From the NCBI RefSeq assembly GCF_010119975.1, contig NZ_CP048222.1:3242501-3306500 (forward strand): 64,000 nucleotides of DNA, read 5' to 3'. Every line of letters starts with the position of its first letter. Within the stretch, counting starts at the first letter, position 1. A model generated the notes under the pieces. That model had not been told where the DNA came from, did no database searches, and worked only from the letters and a program-made list of their open reading frames with translations. The position numbers and the translations under genes were made by a program. This DNA comes from Rhodocytophaga rosea. Its GTDB lineage: Bacteria; Bacteroidota; Bacteroidia; Cytophagales; 172606-1. Of the stretch, positions 56,529 through 64,000 are shown piece after piece.

Positions 56529-57146
56529 TTATTTCTGAACAGGCTTTGCCCATATCAGATAAATGATTCCCATAAACTTGCGTTCACATTTTATAATTTC
56601 CAATCCGGCCCGATGAACGAGCTGCAACATATCACGGTCGGCATGACAGCCGATAAAACGGTATTGCAGGGGATCATAGGCATGCTGCACCCATTGGAGT
56701 AGCTTGTAAGAACTTTGTCCATGTTCCATCAGCAATATATTTCCGTCTTTTTTACACCAGCTATTCATTTTTTGTAATACACTCACCGGATCAGAATAGG
56801 CACAAATGGAGAGTGTAGAAACGATGGTATCAAAAGAATGTGGTGCAAATTCCAGTTCTTCCAAAGCTGAAACTATGAATTGGGCAGGAATGCCGGTTTC
56901 TGCGGCAGCTTCTTTCGCTTTTTCAATCATGGCCGGACTTATGTCTACACCGGTTATGACAGCATCTGGCGGATAAAACTTAAAATTAGCTCCAGCTCCT
57001 ACTGATACTTCCAGAATATTGCCCCTGGCAAAAGCCAGTAATTCTTTTCGCCACTCCTGGTCAAAGCCATTTTTGCGTTTCCGTAAGCGGGCATATTGTT
57101 TTGCCTGTTTATTATATAGGGTAATAATCCTTTCCCTTTCCTCCAT
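56529..57146 (-). CDS. Class I SAM-dependent methyltransferase
   Basis: 205 residues, Rossmann-type. Motif I is 'ILEVSVGAGANFKFYP', motif II 'ITGVDISPAMIEKA', and 'FDTIVSTLSICAYSDP' is motif IV. The C-terminus resembles the UbiE/Mettl7-like small-molecule methyltransferases ('LMEHGQSSYKLLQWVQ'). The substrate is unknown. It starts 11 bp after the stop of the upstream gene (57158), so the two form an operon. Confidence 0.88.
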   Translation of the reverse strand: MEERERIITLYNKQAKQYARLRKRKNGFDQEWRKELLAFARGNILEVSVGAGANFKFYPPDAVITGVDISPAMIEKAKEAAAETGIPAQFIVSALEELEFAPHSFDTIVSTLSICAYSDPVSVLQKMNSWCKKDGNILLMEHGQSSYKLLQWVQHAYDPLQYRFIGCHADRDMLQLVHRAGLEIIKCERKFMGIIYLIWAKPVQK

Positions 57147-57157
57147 GACTCAGCTAT

Positions 57158-58888
57158 TTACAACTTTTCCGGAACGGCTTCTGACTGGGTATGGCAAAGA
57201 ATTTTGCTGAGGCATTTTAGGGTAATCAGATAGGTAGGTTTCACTCCCACCGTACCCAGGCTTCCCGAAGCCAGCGTAGCCCCGGTCACCAGCGGATTAT
57301 CCGAAGCATAATAGGCATAACGGACTTTTACATTATGATTGACGCTGCTGCGGATCATGGATTGTGCCTGAATGGCTTTCTGATAATGGGCACCCTCCAT
57401 CTCCAGGCCAATGGCTTTCCAGGAAGAATTGCGGAAATACGACAATACATCCCGGTTTTGCAGCGAAGTACCCAGCACCGTAATCATCGCTCCTTCATAG
57501 GTATCAATGCCATCTCCATCAAAATCGGCTTTGGTAAATTCATTCTGCAAGGGATAATTATCTGCAGTACCTTCAAAAATATGAGCAGTTGGAATCATCA
57601 GGTCGCCTTTGCCGCCGGTAAGAATGCCTGCTTTTCCCATAATAGAAATGGAAGCCACATTCATGAGAAACCCATGAATAGCATCGTCAAAAGGTTTCAG
57701 CAGCTCATCCATCGTTTCAAAAGCCTGTTCGCCAAAAGCATAATCCATCACCAGTATTACCGGCTGGCTTTTCTTTACATAATCTGCCTGGCAGGCAAGC
57801 TGGGCAGGCAATTTTTTAAGGTTGATCCTGGCTGTGTCTATCAGTTGTATCAGAATATTGGTTCCTGAAACATCTTCCAGCTGGTGCAGGCCATGCTCCG
57901 TGGCATATTGCATCACTTGTTTGCGTAAACTTCCATTTTCTGCTCTGCTCAGCGTCATTGCCAGTTCATACATATCACCCTCGGCCTGTGCATCCCTGAG
58001 CGCTGCTGGCGCATACAAACAATTCATCACACTATGCGGATTGGCAGAAATGATATGAAGCGGGCGTTCATGCAACTGTTTATCAAGTAAATACTGCTTA
58101 ATGTGCCTTGCCCAGCGTTCCCCATACATATGGTGGCCTATGCGTTCCCGTAAAGTAGGCGTAAAGCTGATTTCCCGGTCCAGACGTTGTTTTTCTTCAA
58201 GCATCGAAGTTCTGCCCAGAGCATATACAATCTGGAATAAGCCACTGTTTGCACTTGCATTTTCGTTGAAACGATGGTAAGCTCTTTCGGTCTCATGAAA
58301 AGTACGTCCGAGAATGGTGCTTACATAGGTTAAGGCAAGCTCTCTTTCCTCATCTTCCACAATACCGCCAGCCTGAATAATAGCCTCCAGTTTTTCCCAT
58401 TCCCTGGTCATGCCGCCTCTTTCATGAAAAGCATGTTGACGGATTTTGTCGGCTTCCATGAACATAAAGGTAAGATGGGTAAGAATATCATAAATTTCAC
58501 TGCGGCCATTGGTTACTTCAATTACCATTTGTTCCTCATCCACCCGGTAACAGTTGCGGCGGCGTTTGGCAGGCACCAGTACCGGAAAACGTGAAGACTC
58601 ATATCCTTCCCTGGAAGTTAAGGTAATAAACCGGCAGGATTCTATGCCTTTGGGCAAACGGTCCATCACATATACTAATCCTTCCAGTTCCACTTTCTGC
58701 GGATCATTTACCGAACCATAAATTTCAGGACGGAGCGTAAGTAAAGACCTGCGCATTTCCTCACCAGATACTTTGGAAGGTTTATAATATCCCCGGTTAA
58801 ACAGGTGACGCATCGTAACATATAGGCGCTCAATAGCAGCCCTGGACTCTTGCGCTCTGGTCAATATAGGATCGTGGGTATGTTTCAT
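57158..58888 (-). CDS. Protein with nucleoside-phosphorylase-like C-terminal domain (DUF6909-like)
   Basis: 576 residues. The N-terminal 300 residues are helical and unfamiliar ('FMEADKIRQHAFHERGG', 'RYHRFNEN'-type segments). The C-terminal part looks like the nucleoside phosphorylase/nucleosidase fold. 'LTGGKGDLMIPTAHIFEG' resembles the phosphate/base strand, and 'IGLEMEGAHYQKAIQ' (E496, E498) matches the 'MExxxY' ribose-binding stretch of AMP nucleosidase-type enzymes. I believe it belongs to a Bacteroidota-restricted DUF family, but the name is from memory. A nucleotide- or nucleoside-cleaving role is inference. Confidence 0.6.
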   Translation of the reverse strand: MKHTHDPILTRAQESRAAIERLYVTMRHLFNRGYYKPSKVSGEEMRRSLLTLRPEIYGSVNDPQKVELEGLVYVMDRLPKGIESCRFITLTSREGYESSRFPVLVPAKRRRNCYRVDEEQMVIEVTNGRSEIYDILTHLTFMFMEADKIRQHAFHERGGMTREWEKLEAIIQAGGIVEDEERELALTYVSTILGRTFHETERAYHRFNENASANSGLFQIVYALGRTSMLEEKQRLDREISFTPTLRERIGHHMYGERWARHIKQYLLDKQLHERPLHIISANPHSVMNCLYAPAALRDAQAEGDMYELAMTLSRAENGSLRKQVMQYATEHGLHQLEDVSGTNILIQLIDTARINLKKLPAQLACQADYVKKSQPVILVMDYAFGEQAFETMDELLKPFDDAIHGFLMNVASISIMGKAGILTGGKGDLMIPTAHIFEGTADNYPLQNEFTKADFDGDGIDTYEGAMITVLGTSLQNRDVLSYFRNSSWKAIGLEMEGAHYQKAIQAQSMIRSSVNHNVKVRYAYYASDNPLVTGATLASGSLGTVGVKPTYLITLKCLSKILCHTQSEAVPEKL

Positions 58889-59169
58889 ACACTATGTTGT
58901 TTTTATGGAATCTGGCAATCTCCTTTTCAGATTTTATCTCTGGCTGGATCAAAATACGACGACGATGTTCTGTAAAGAAATCTACATTCAGCTATGCCTT
59001 GTTAGATAATACCTAACTGTGTTTTGAGAAAGTGATGCCTTTATTTCGCGGTGTAAGTTTACTCAATAAGTATAGACTAATAAAATTAAACAAATTAGAA
59101 CATGGTAAAACCCTTATACTTTATTCCTATTAGCCTTTTGTTATTATTTCTAACAAACTAATTTTTTTG
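58889..59169. other. Intergenic region without recognised feature
   Basis: No gene, terminator or repeat was recognised between the nucleoside-phosphorylase-like gene and the decayed IS3 element. Confidence 0.5.
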
Positions 59170-59969
59170 GGTAGATTAAGTAAATGGAGGCAAAGCCAGG
59201 AGAATGATTTAGCAAGTATTGAAAACCTGTACTCTCTACAGAACAGTTAGAAATTAGACGTTTGGCAAAAGGAAATGAAGGTGGCTCAGGCAGAATGAGA
59301 TATACTAAATCAGCATCTTTTGCAAGGACAAGGGGAAATACTGGGATTTATAAAGGAGTATAGAATATGTATACAACTATATTAAATTGCTTCGGCTCCC
59401 GCCATGCAAGCGTTGAAAAGATGTGTAAAGTGATGAAAGTAAGTGTTACTGGCTCTACAATTGCAATGTTCGCCTCTGGGCTCTATTGTGGCTCAAACAA
59501 CCTGTCGGTTGCCCAATAATCAACAAAGAAAAATTATTAGCAGATATACACAAAGTATATAATAATAGCAAAGTGCGGAACCGATGATGCTTACGGGCAT
59601 GGAAGGTCCATGTATACCTTAGGATCACCAGTGAATTAAGAGAACAGGTATCCAAGTTACGGACATCGGTAGCCAGACAGATCTACGACAGATGCTGTAC
59701 ATCTGTCGTTGGATTTATGAAGAAAACAAACATTAAATCATGTATTATGAGTAGAGAACTGTTGGGATAAGGCGATAGCAGAAATCATCTTCAAAACCTT
59801 GAAAACTGAATTGATTTATCATGTTCATTACTATACAAAGCAACAGGCTAAACTAGCCGTATTTGACCATATAGAGGGATGGTATAACAAAAGAAAACGC
59901 CATTCTGCCTTAGGAAATAGAAACCCTAAACAATTTCAATATTATTTAGAAGAAAAAATAGCTGCCTAA
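59170..59969 (+). pseudogene. Decayed IS3 family insertion sequence (orfA and orfB remnants)
   Basis: No long frame is open, but IS3 transposase sequence is visible in pieces. An orfA-like zipper follows near 59230-59300 ('EQLEIRRLAK' in one frame). The start of orfB is at 59408 ('MCKVMKVSVTGS'), then 'INKEKLLADIHKVYNN' near 59520. The C-terminal rve part from 59766 reads 'WDKAIAEIIFKTLKTELIYH' and 'HIEGWYNKRKRHSALGNRNP', ending at the TAA at 59967. Several frameshifts and stops separate the pieces. The exact ends were not found. Confidence 0.75.
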
Positions 59970-60175
59970 AAACTTCCTATAATAAACCCTTACAATTCCA
60001 ACTTGAAGGATTGAGCTCCCATTTTATGCTATCTACAACCGATCTGGCCGATAGGTTACTGGAAAAGTCAAAATAGCTTGCGCAAGCGAGTGAAAAAGAA
60101 AAACGGCACAAGGATTTACAAACCCTTAGAAAAATTATACTTGAATTTACCAATAAAAATTATTTAATCACATTT

Positions 60176-60205
60176 TGTATGTATAATAAAAATATTATAC
60201 ATACA
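60176..60205. promoter_or_regulatory. 12-bp inverted-repeat operator upstream of padR
   Basis: TGTATGTATAAT (60176-60187) and its exact complement (60194-60205) are separated by 6 bp and end 21 bp before the padR start. The ATGTA/TACAT arms match the known type of PadR operators. Autorepression is the likely role. Confidence 0.65.
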
Positions 60206-60226
60206 TTTACGTAATTAATCTTAGAA

Positions 60227-60559
60227 ATGAAGGGTACAAACCTTGGCGAATTCGAAGAACTGGTATTGCTCACTGTTGCGGCATTGATGGAAGAAGCATA
60301 TAGCGTAGCGGTATGTGACGAACTCTCCAATCATACGGGACGTTCAGTGAAACTTGGCGTGGTCCATGCGGTGCTCAACCGGCTCGAAGAGAAAGGATTG
60401 GTGAAAAGCCAGCTGGGTGAAGCAACGAAAACACGTGGTGGTAAACGCAAAAGATTCTATCAACTCACCATACCGGGAAAGGCAGCATTGGTCAACGCTA
60501 AATCTATGCGTGATCAACTGTGGGACCGGATACCGTCGCTTGCCTGGAAAAACGTGTAG
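60227..60559 (+). CDS. PadR family transcriptional regulator
   Basis: 110 residues. It is a minimal PadR protein, with a winged helix from 'LGEFEELVLLTVAALMEEAYSV' through 'VVHAVLNRLEEKGLVKSQLG' and the wing 'KTRGGKRKRFYQLT'. The start is the ATG at 60227, just after a palindromic operator. Its stop is 1 bp before the ATG of the permease gene. In Cytophagales such PadR-permease pairs are frequent, and the regulator probably controls the permease and itself. Confidence 0.92.
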   Translation: MKGTNLGEFEELVLLTVAALMEEAYSVAVCDELSNHTGRSVKLGVVHAVLNRLEEKGLVKSQLGEATKTRGGKRKRFYQLTIPGKAALVNAKSMRDQLWDRIPSLAWKNV

Positions 60560-60560
60560 C

Positions 60561-63209
60561 ATGAAAGAACAACGCCAACACCATCCACCCTCCTGGGCAC
60601 AGCGATTTGTAGAGTGGTATTGTAAGCCCGGGCTCGCCGAGGATCTTATCGGTGACCTCAACGAATACTTCGAGCGGAATGTAGAATCCATCGGACCAGC
60701 TCGTGCGAAGTTAATCTACATGATTGATGCCTTTAAGTTCTTCAGAAGTTATACGGTAAGAAAACCAACATTTGTCAACTTTTTTATCAACTGGATCATG
60801 ATTGGAAGCTACATTAAAATATCGGCACGCAACTTAATGCGCAACAAGTTGTTTTCGTCAATCAATATCGTTGGCCTTGCCATCAGTATGTCCATCGGTT
60901 TATTGCTGATCGCGTTCGTGCTCGACCTGCATTCATACGACAGGTTCCACAAGAATGGGGAGAGGATCTACCGCATTACCAACGTACTCACTTTCAATGA
61001 TGAACAAAGCAAGTATGCATCTACTTCCATAAAGGCCGGAAAGCTTATCCGGGAGAAAATGACCGGCATTGAAGAAGTGACGATTGTGCGCGACTTTTCG
61101 CAGGATGCCAAGGTTGGCGATAAGATTCTTCCAATTGAGGGGTACTGGGCGGAGCCGTCGCTGCTAAGGATATTTACATTTCCCATGCTGGAAGGAAATC
61201 CTGAAACGGTGCTGAAAGATCCTTACTCGATCGTTCTCACGGAGGCAGCAGCAAAAAAACTATTCGGGAATGAATCTGCGCTTGGCAAGGCGGTCCAATT
61301 CGATACACTCACTTACCAGGTAACTGGTGTAATGAAGGACGTTCCCTTCTTTTCTCATATCAACTTCGAAGCCTTGGTATCGCTATCGACGGCCGAGCAG
61401 CTTAACAGGAACGACAAGAACTTCGAGACATGGACAAGCATGGGGTCGAACTACGTGTACCTGCTGCTGCCTCCAGTTGCCAACATGGCTTCCATCCAGT
61501 CGCAGCTCGATGCCCTTGCAAAGGAAGAAAACCGCTTCGATGAAAGCACGAAGATCCAGCTTGAGCTTCTTCCTTTATATAAGATCGTTGTTGGAGAGAA
61601 CCTCGGGGATATGCGTGGCTCTGTGCAGGTTCACATGCCTCCGGTTGTGCTTTGGATACTTGGCGGGCTTGCACTCGTGGTGATTTTGTCTGCGTGTTTC
61701 AACTATACCAATCTCTCGATCGCTCGTGCCATGCGCCGCTTTAAGGAAGTTGGCGTTCGCAAAGCGATTGGTGCCGGCAAGAGCCAGATACGGCAACAGT
61801 TTCTTGCGGAGGCGATTCTAATCTCGCTGGCGGCTCTTATTCTTTCATACTTCATTTTTCTTGTATTGCGGCCGCAGCTAATAAACCTGGCTCCAGAGAT
61901 GCAGCGCACAGTAAAGCTTGAGCTTACTCCGTCTATGGTGTTGGCTTTTATTGTCTTTTCGGTCACCGTAGGTGTTATTGCCGGCTTCATGCCTGCCCTA
62001 TTCTTTTCGAAAGTCAGCGCGATCAATGCGCTTAGGAATGTATCGTCGGTGAAAGTATTCAAACACACAACTCTCAGGCGTGCATTAGTACTGATTCAAT
62101 ATACGTTCACACTGATCTTTATCACAACAACTGCCATCGGCTATGTGCAGTATAAAAACATACTTGCCTTCGACCTGGGATTCAACACGGAAAATATTCT
62201 GAACATCCATATGCAGGGCAATAAACCGGAAGTGCTTCTAAAAGAACTAAGCGAGATACCGGAAGTAACCGAATTATCCCGGTCGTTAATTATTACCAGC
62301 GTTGGGAACGCCTGGGGCGGCTTTATGAAATACAAAGATTCGGGTGACTCAGCACTGGTCTTGACCAACCACGTCGACGAAAACTACTTGTCTGTGCATG
62401 AATACAAGCTTATTGCCGGGGGAAATTTTAAGGCACGGCCCACAACCGCCAAAGGGGTCAGAGAAGTGATTGTTAATGAGCAGGTCTTAAAACAATTTAA
62501 CATAGGTAATGGCGACCCTGGGAAGGCAATCGGGGAGGAAATCACATTCAGTAGTTTCGCAATAAATGGACGCAAGATGACCATTGTTGGTGTAATGAAA
62601 GACTTCCACTATGGCAAGGTCGACAATCTCGTTGGGCCGGTAGCATTCATGTACTGGACACCGGAAAACAGGGGAATCATTAATGCCAAAATACGAAGCA
62701 CTGACATGCCGGCGACCATGGCTAAGATTGAGTCGGTCTGGAAGAAGATCGATCGTGTTCATCCATTTCAGGCTAAATTCTATGACCAGGAAATAGAAGA
62801 TGCATATAGCGAAATGTCATCCATGATCAAGATCATCGGCTTTCTTTCATTCCTCACTATTTCTATCGCCTCCATGGGATTGTTCGCCATGGTCGTATTC
62901 ACCACTGAGACAAGACTAAAAGAGATTGGCATTCGCAAAGTGATGGGGGCCAGCACCGGCAATCTTATATTCCTATTAAGCCGTGGTTTTCTATGGCTCC
63001 TGTCGATATCAGCACTGATTGCCCTGCCGGTCACTTACTTCTTCTTCAAAAAAATTGTGCTCACCAATTTCCCCTATCATACACCTGTGCAAATCACCGA
63101 GCTATTCGCTGGCTTGCTGGCGGTATTGCTGATCTCATTTATTATGATCGGGTGGCAAACGATGAAGGCGGCGAGAAGTAATCCTGCGAAGGTCCTGAAG
63201 AGCCAATAG
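60561..63209 (+). CDS. FtsX/MacB-type ABC transporter permease with N-terminal prefix domain
   Basis: 882 residues from the ATG at 60561, one base after the padR stop. The first 75 residues ('WAQRFVEWYCKPGLAEDLIGDLNEYF') are a permease prefix domain found in Bacteroidota. Then come eight likely membrane helices in two FtsX units around MacB-like periplasmic domains: 'NLMRNKLFSSINIVGLAISM' starts the first, 'RFKEVGVRKAIGAGKSQI' ends it, and 'RLKEIGIRKVMGASTGNL' marks the second. No ATPase gene is adjacent. Base composition is visibly more GC-rich than the genes before 58.9 kb, with IS remnants on both sides, suggesting transfer. Confidence 0.9.
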   Translation: MKEQRQHHPPSWAQRFVEWYCKPGLAEDLIGDLNEYFERNVESIGPARAKLIYMIDAFKFFRSYTVRKPTFVNFFINWIMIGSYIKISARNLMRNKLFSSINIVGLAISMSIGLLLIAFVLDLHSYDRFHKNGERIYRITNVLTFNDEQSKYASTSIKAGKLIREKMTGIEEVTIVRDFSQDAKVGDKILPIEGYWAEPSLLRIFTFPMLEGNPETVLKDPYSIVLTEAAAKKLFGNESALGKAVQFDTLTYQVTGVMKDVPFFSHINFEALVSLSTAEQLNRNDKNFETWTSMGSNYVYLLLPPVANMASIQSQLDALAKEENRFDESTKIQLELLPLYKIVVGENLGDMRGSVQVHMPPVVLWILGGLALVVILSACFNYTNLSIARAMRRFKEVGVRKAIGAGKSQIRQQFLAEAILISLAALILSYFIFLVLRPQLINLAPEMQRTVKLELTPSMVLAFIVFSVTVGVIAGFMPALFFSKVSAINALRNVSSVKVFKHTTLRRALVLIQYTFTLIFITTTAIGYVQYKNILAFDLGFNTENILNIHMQGNKPEVLLKELSEIPEVTELSRSLIITSVGNAWGGFMKYKDSGDSALVLTNHVDENYLSVHEYKLIAGGNFKARPTTAKGVREVIVNEQVLKQFNIGNGDPGKAIGEEITFSSFAINGRKMTIVGVMKDFHYGKVDNLVGPVAFMYWTPENRGIINAKIRSTDMPATMAKIESVWKKIDRVHPFQAKFYDQEIEDAYSEMSSMIKIIGFLSFLTISIASMGLFAMVVFTTETRLKEIGIRKVMGASTGNLIFLLSRGFLWLLSISALIALPVTYFFFKKIVLTNFPYHTPVQITELFAGLLAVLLISFIMIGWQTMKAARSNPAKVLKSQ

Positions 63210-63573
63210 TTTACTGACTTGCACGTTCGCGCCATCCATTCTGAGCCATTCAGAAGCCAGGAACAGAATAGTAAAAAGAATGAATACTCATTTGCTATTT
63301 TGGGCATCGAGTACTAGGCTGTTATTATTTCGCTTGGTTGCCAAATATGGCTTGGCCATCATAATCCTTATAGGGCAGCATTTTAGTGAGCGATGTTCCC
63401 AGCAGCCTGTATAAAGCGCCAGGCTGTAGTCCTATTTTTATCATCAGATGGTTATGGCCTAGGGAAAGAATGTTGCTTTCCGTTTGCGGACCGGTAAGGG
63501 TGCAGGCTACAGTGTGCGAAACTTTTTTGTATTGATATCTTGGGTAGTTGGTTTATTAAAAGGATAAAATACT
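63210..63573. other. Intergenic region without recognised feature
   Basis: No gene or repeat could be recognised between the permease gene and the likely left end of the IS5 element. Confidence 0.4.
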
Positions 63574-64000
63574 GAAGCTGTTTAGGATAAATAAAAAGAT
63601 TTCCAAAGAAGTGCGAATTTTGTGTTGCAAAGCATAAAAACACACTCCAATGAAAATCTTAGATAAAGATAGCATAGACAGATATATATTAGCAAATCTT
63701 TCAGTAGGAGAAACAGGCAAAGCATGTAGCAAAGAATTGATGAGAGAAGTGGTAGCATTGATTTTATATCGGTTAAAAACAGGTTGTTAATGGCGAATGC
63801 TGCCTCTACAGCAGTTTTTTACTACAGAAAGCTTAAGCTGGCAAGGCACTTATTATCATTTTAATGAATGGGTCAAAGATGGTTCCTGGAGTAAAGTATG
63901 GATTGCTATTCTGTCTGCTCATAAAGATAAACTGGATTTGTCAAGCATGCAGTTGGACGGCAGTCATACCCCTTGTAAACAAGGTGGAGAGGCAATAGGC
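63574..64000 (+). mobile_element. IS5 family insertion sequence, left part, cut by the window edge
   Basis: A likely left terminal repeat begins GAAGCTGTTTAGGA at 63574, similar to ends of IS5-group elements. The transposase frame starts 76 bp inside. The right end is outside the window, so the end assignment is tentative. Confidence 0.55.
63650..64000 (+). pseudogene. IS5 family transposase with in-frame nonsense codon, 3' end outside window
   Basis: From the ATG at 63650 the frame encodes 46 residues typical of an IS5-family N-terminus, ending 'LYRLKTGC', then TAA at 63788-63790. The same frame continues without shift as 'WRMLPLQQFFTTESLSWQG', then 'FNEWVKDGSWSKVW' and 'LDGSHTPCKQGGEAIG'. 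Related proteins read 'KTGCQWRMLP', so a CAA to TAA change explains the stop. A catalytic Asp is present in 'QLDGSHT'. The copy is probably inactive unless the stop is suppressed. Confidence 0.8.

Noticed and set aside
60344-60691. 115-codon minus-strand frame over padR and the permease start
   Set aside because: Lies opposite two well-supported genes and the composition is that of an antisense shadow.

Overview
The window looks like chromosome of a member of the Bacteroidota, most likely order Cytophagales. The evidence is a SusC/SusD pair under an ECF sigma/FecR switch, TAnnTTTG-type promoter cores, weak ribosome binding sites, many multi-PAS histidine kinases and a SUF cluster with SufE and a bacilliredoxin. 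No species can be named from sequence alone. There is no rRNA operon, CRISPR array or prophage.

Layout. 0-2.7 kb: start of a small minus-strand gene, an orphan HAMP-GAF-PAS-PAS sensor, and a minus-strand tRNA-like RNA with its own promoter and terminator. 2.7-10.3 kb: an Lrp/AsnC regulator, then sufB-sufC-sufD-sufS, a Uma2 nuclease-fold gene, sufE, a SufT-like gene and a bacilliredoxin. 10.4-12.8 kb (minus): purS, pssA, a purine nucleoside phosphorylase and a DUF2064 protein, in two tightly coupled pairs. 13-16.9 kb: nrdB and nrdA, class I ribonucleotide reductase, with DnaA-box-like sites at the nrdB promoter. 17-19.8 kb: a 43-codon gene, an IS630 element with a frameshift-type transposase and an IS4-family element, both with intact ends. 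20-28.8 kb: a lipoprotein, an exported TIM-barrel protein, a REC-cyclase response regulator next to a three-PAS kinase, two universal stress proteins and an L,D-transpeptidase.

29-33.7 kb holds four signalling genes on one strand: a kinase with a FixL-like PAS domain, a stand-alone receiver, a receiver-kinase hybrid and a receiver fused to a Crp/Fnr-type DNA-binding protein. Together they resemble a FixL/FixJ/FixK oxygen cascade in which the FixJ receiver and FixK are one protein. 33.9-38 kb: isolated nuoI-nuoJ, a membrane protein, bioD, a diacylglycerol kinase fused to a lipoprotein-like domain, and a DUF1361 protein. 38-42.4 kb: a receiver/CHASE3-type kinase pair and a further kinase. 42.5-53.5 kb (minus): an ECF sigma factor, FecR anti-sigma, SusC with an STN domain, SusD and an FG-GAP/ASPIC lipoprotein, a typical nutrient-uptake locus with trans-envelope signalling. 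54-58.9 kb (minus): aconitase, a methyltransferase and a protein with a nucleoside-phosphorylase-like C-terminus. 59-64 kb: a decayed IS3 element, a PadR regulator with a palindromic operator and an FtsX-type permease of visibly different base composition, then an IS5-family transposase with a nonsense codon at the window edge.

The observations most worth following are the 141-nt tRNA-like RNA with a giant variable region, the FixL-like relay ending in a REC-Crp fusion, the DagK-lipoprotein fusion, the kinase-lobe stub on a histidine kinase, the PadR operator and the DnaA boxes at nrdB.
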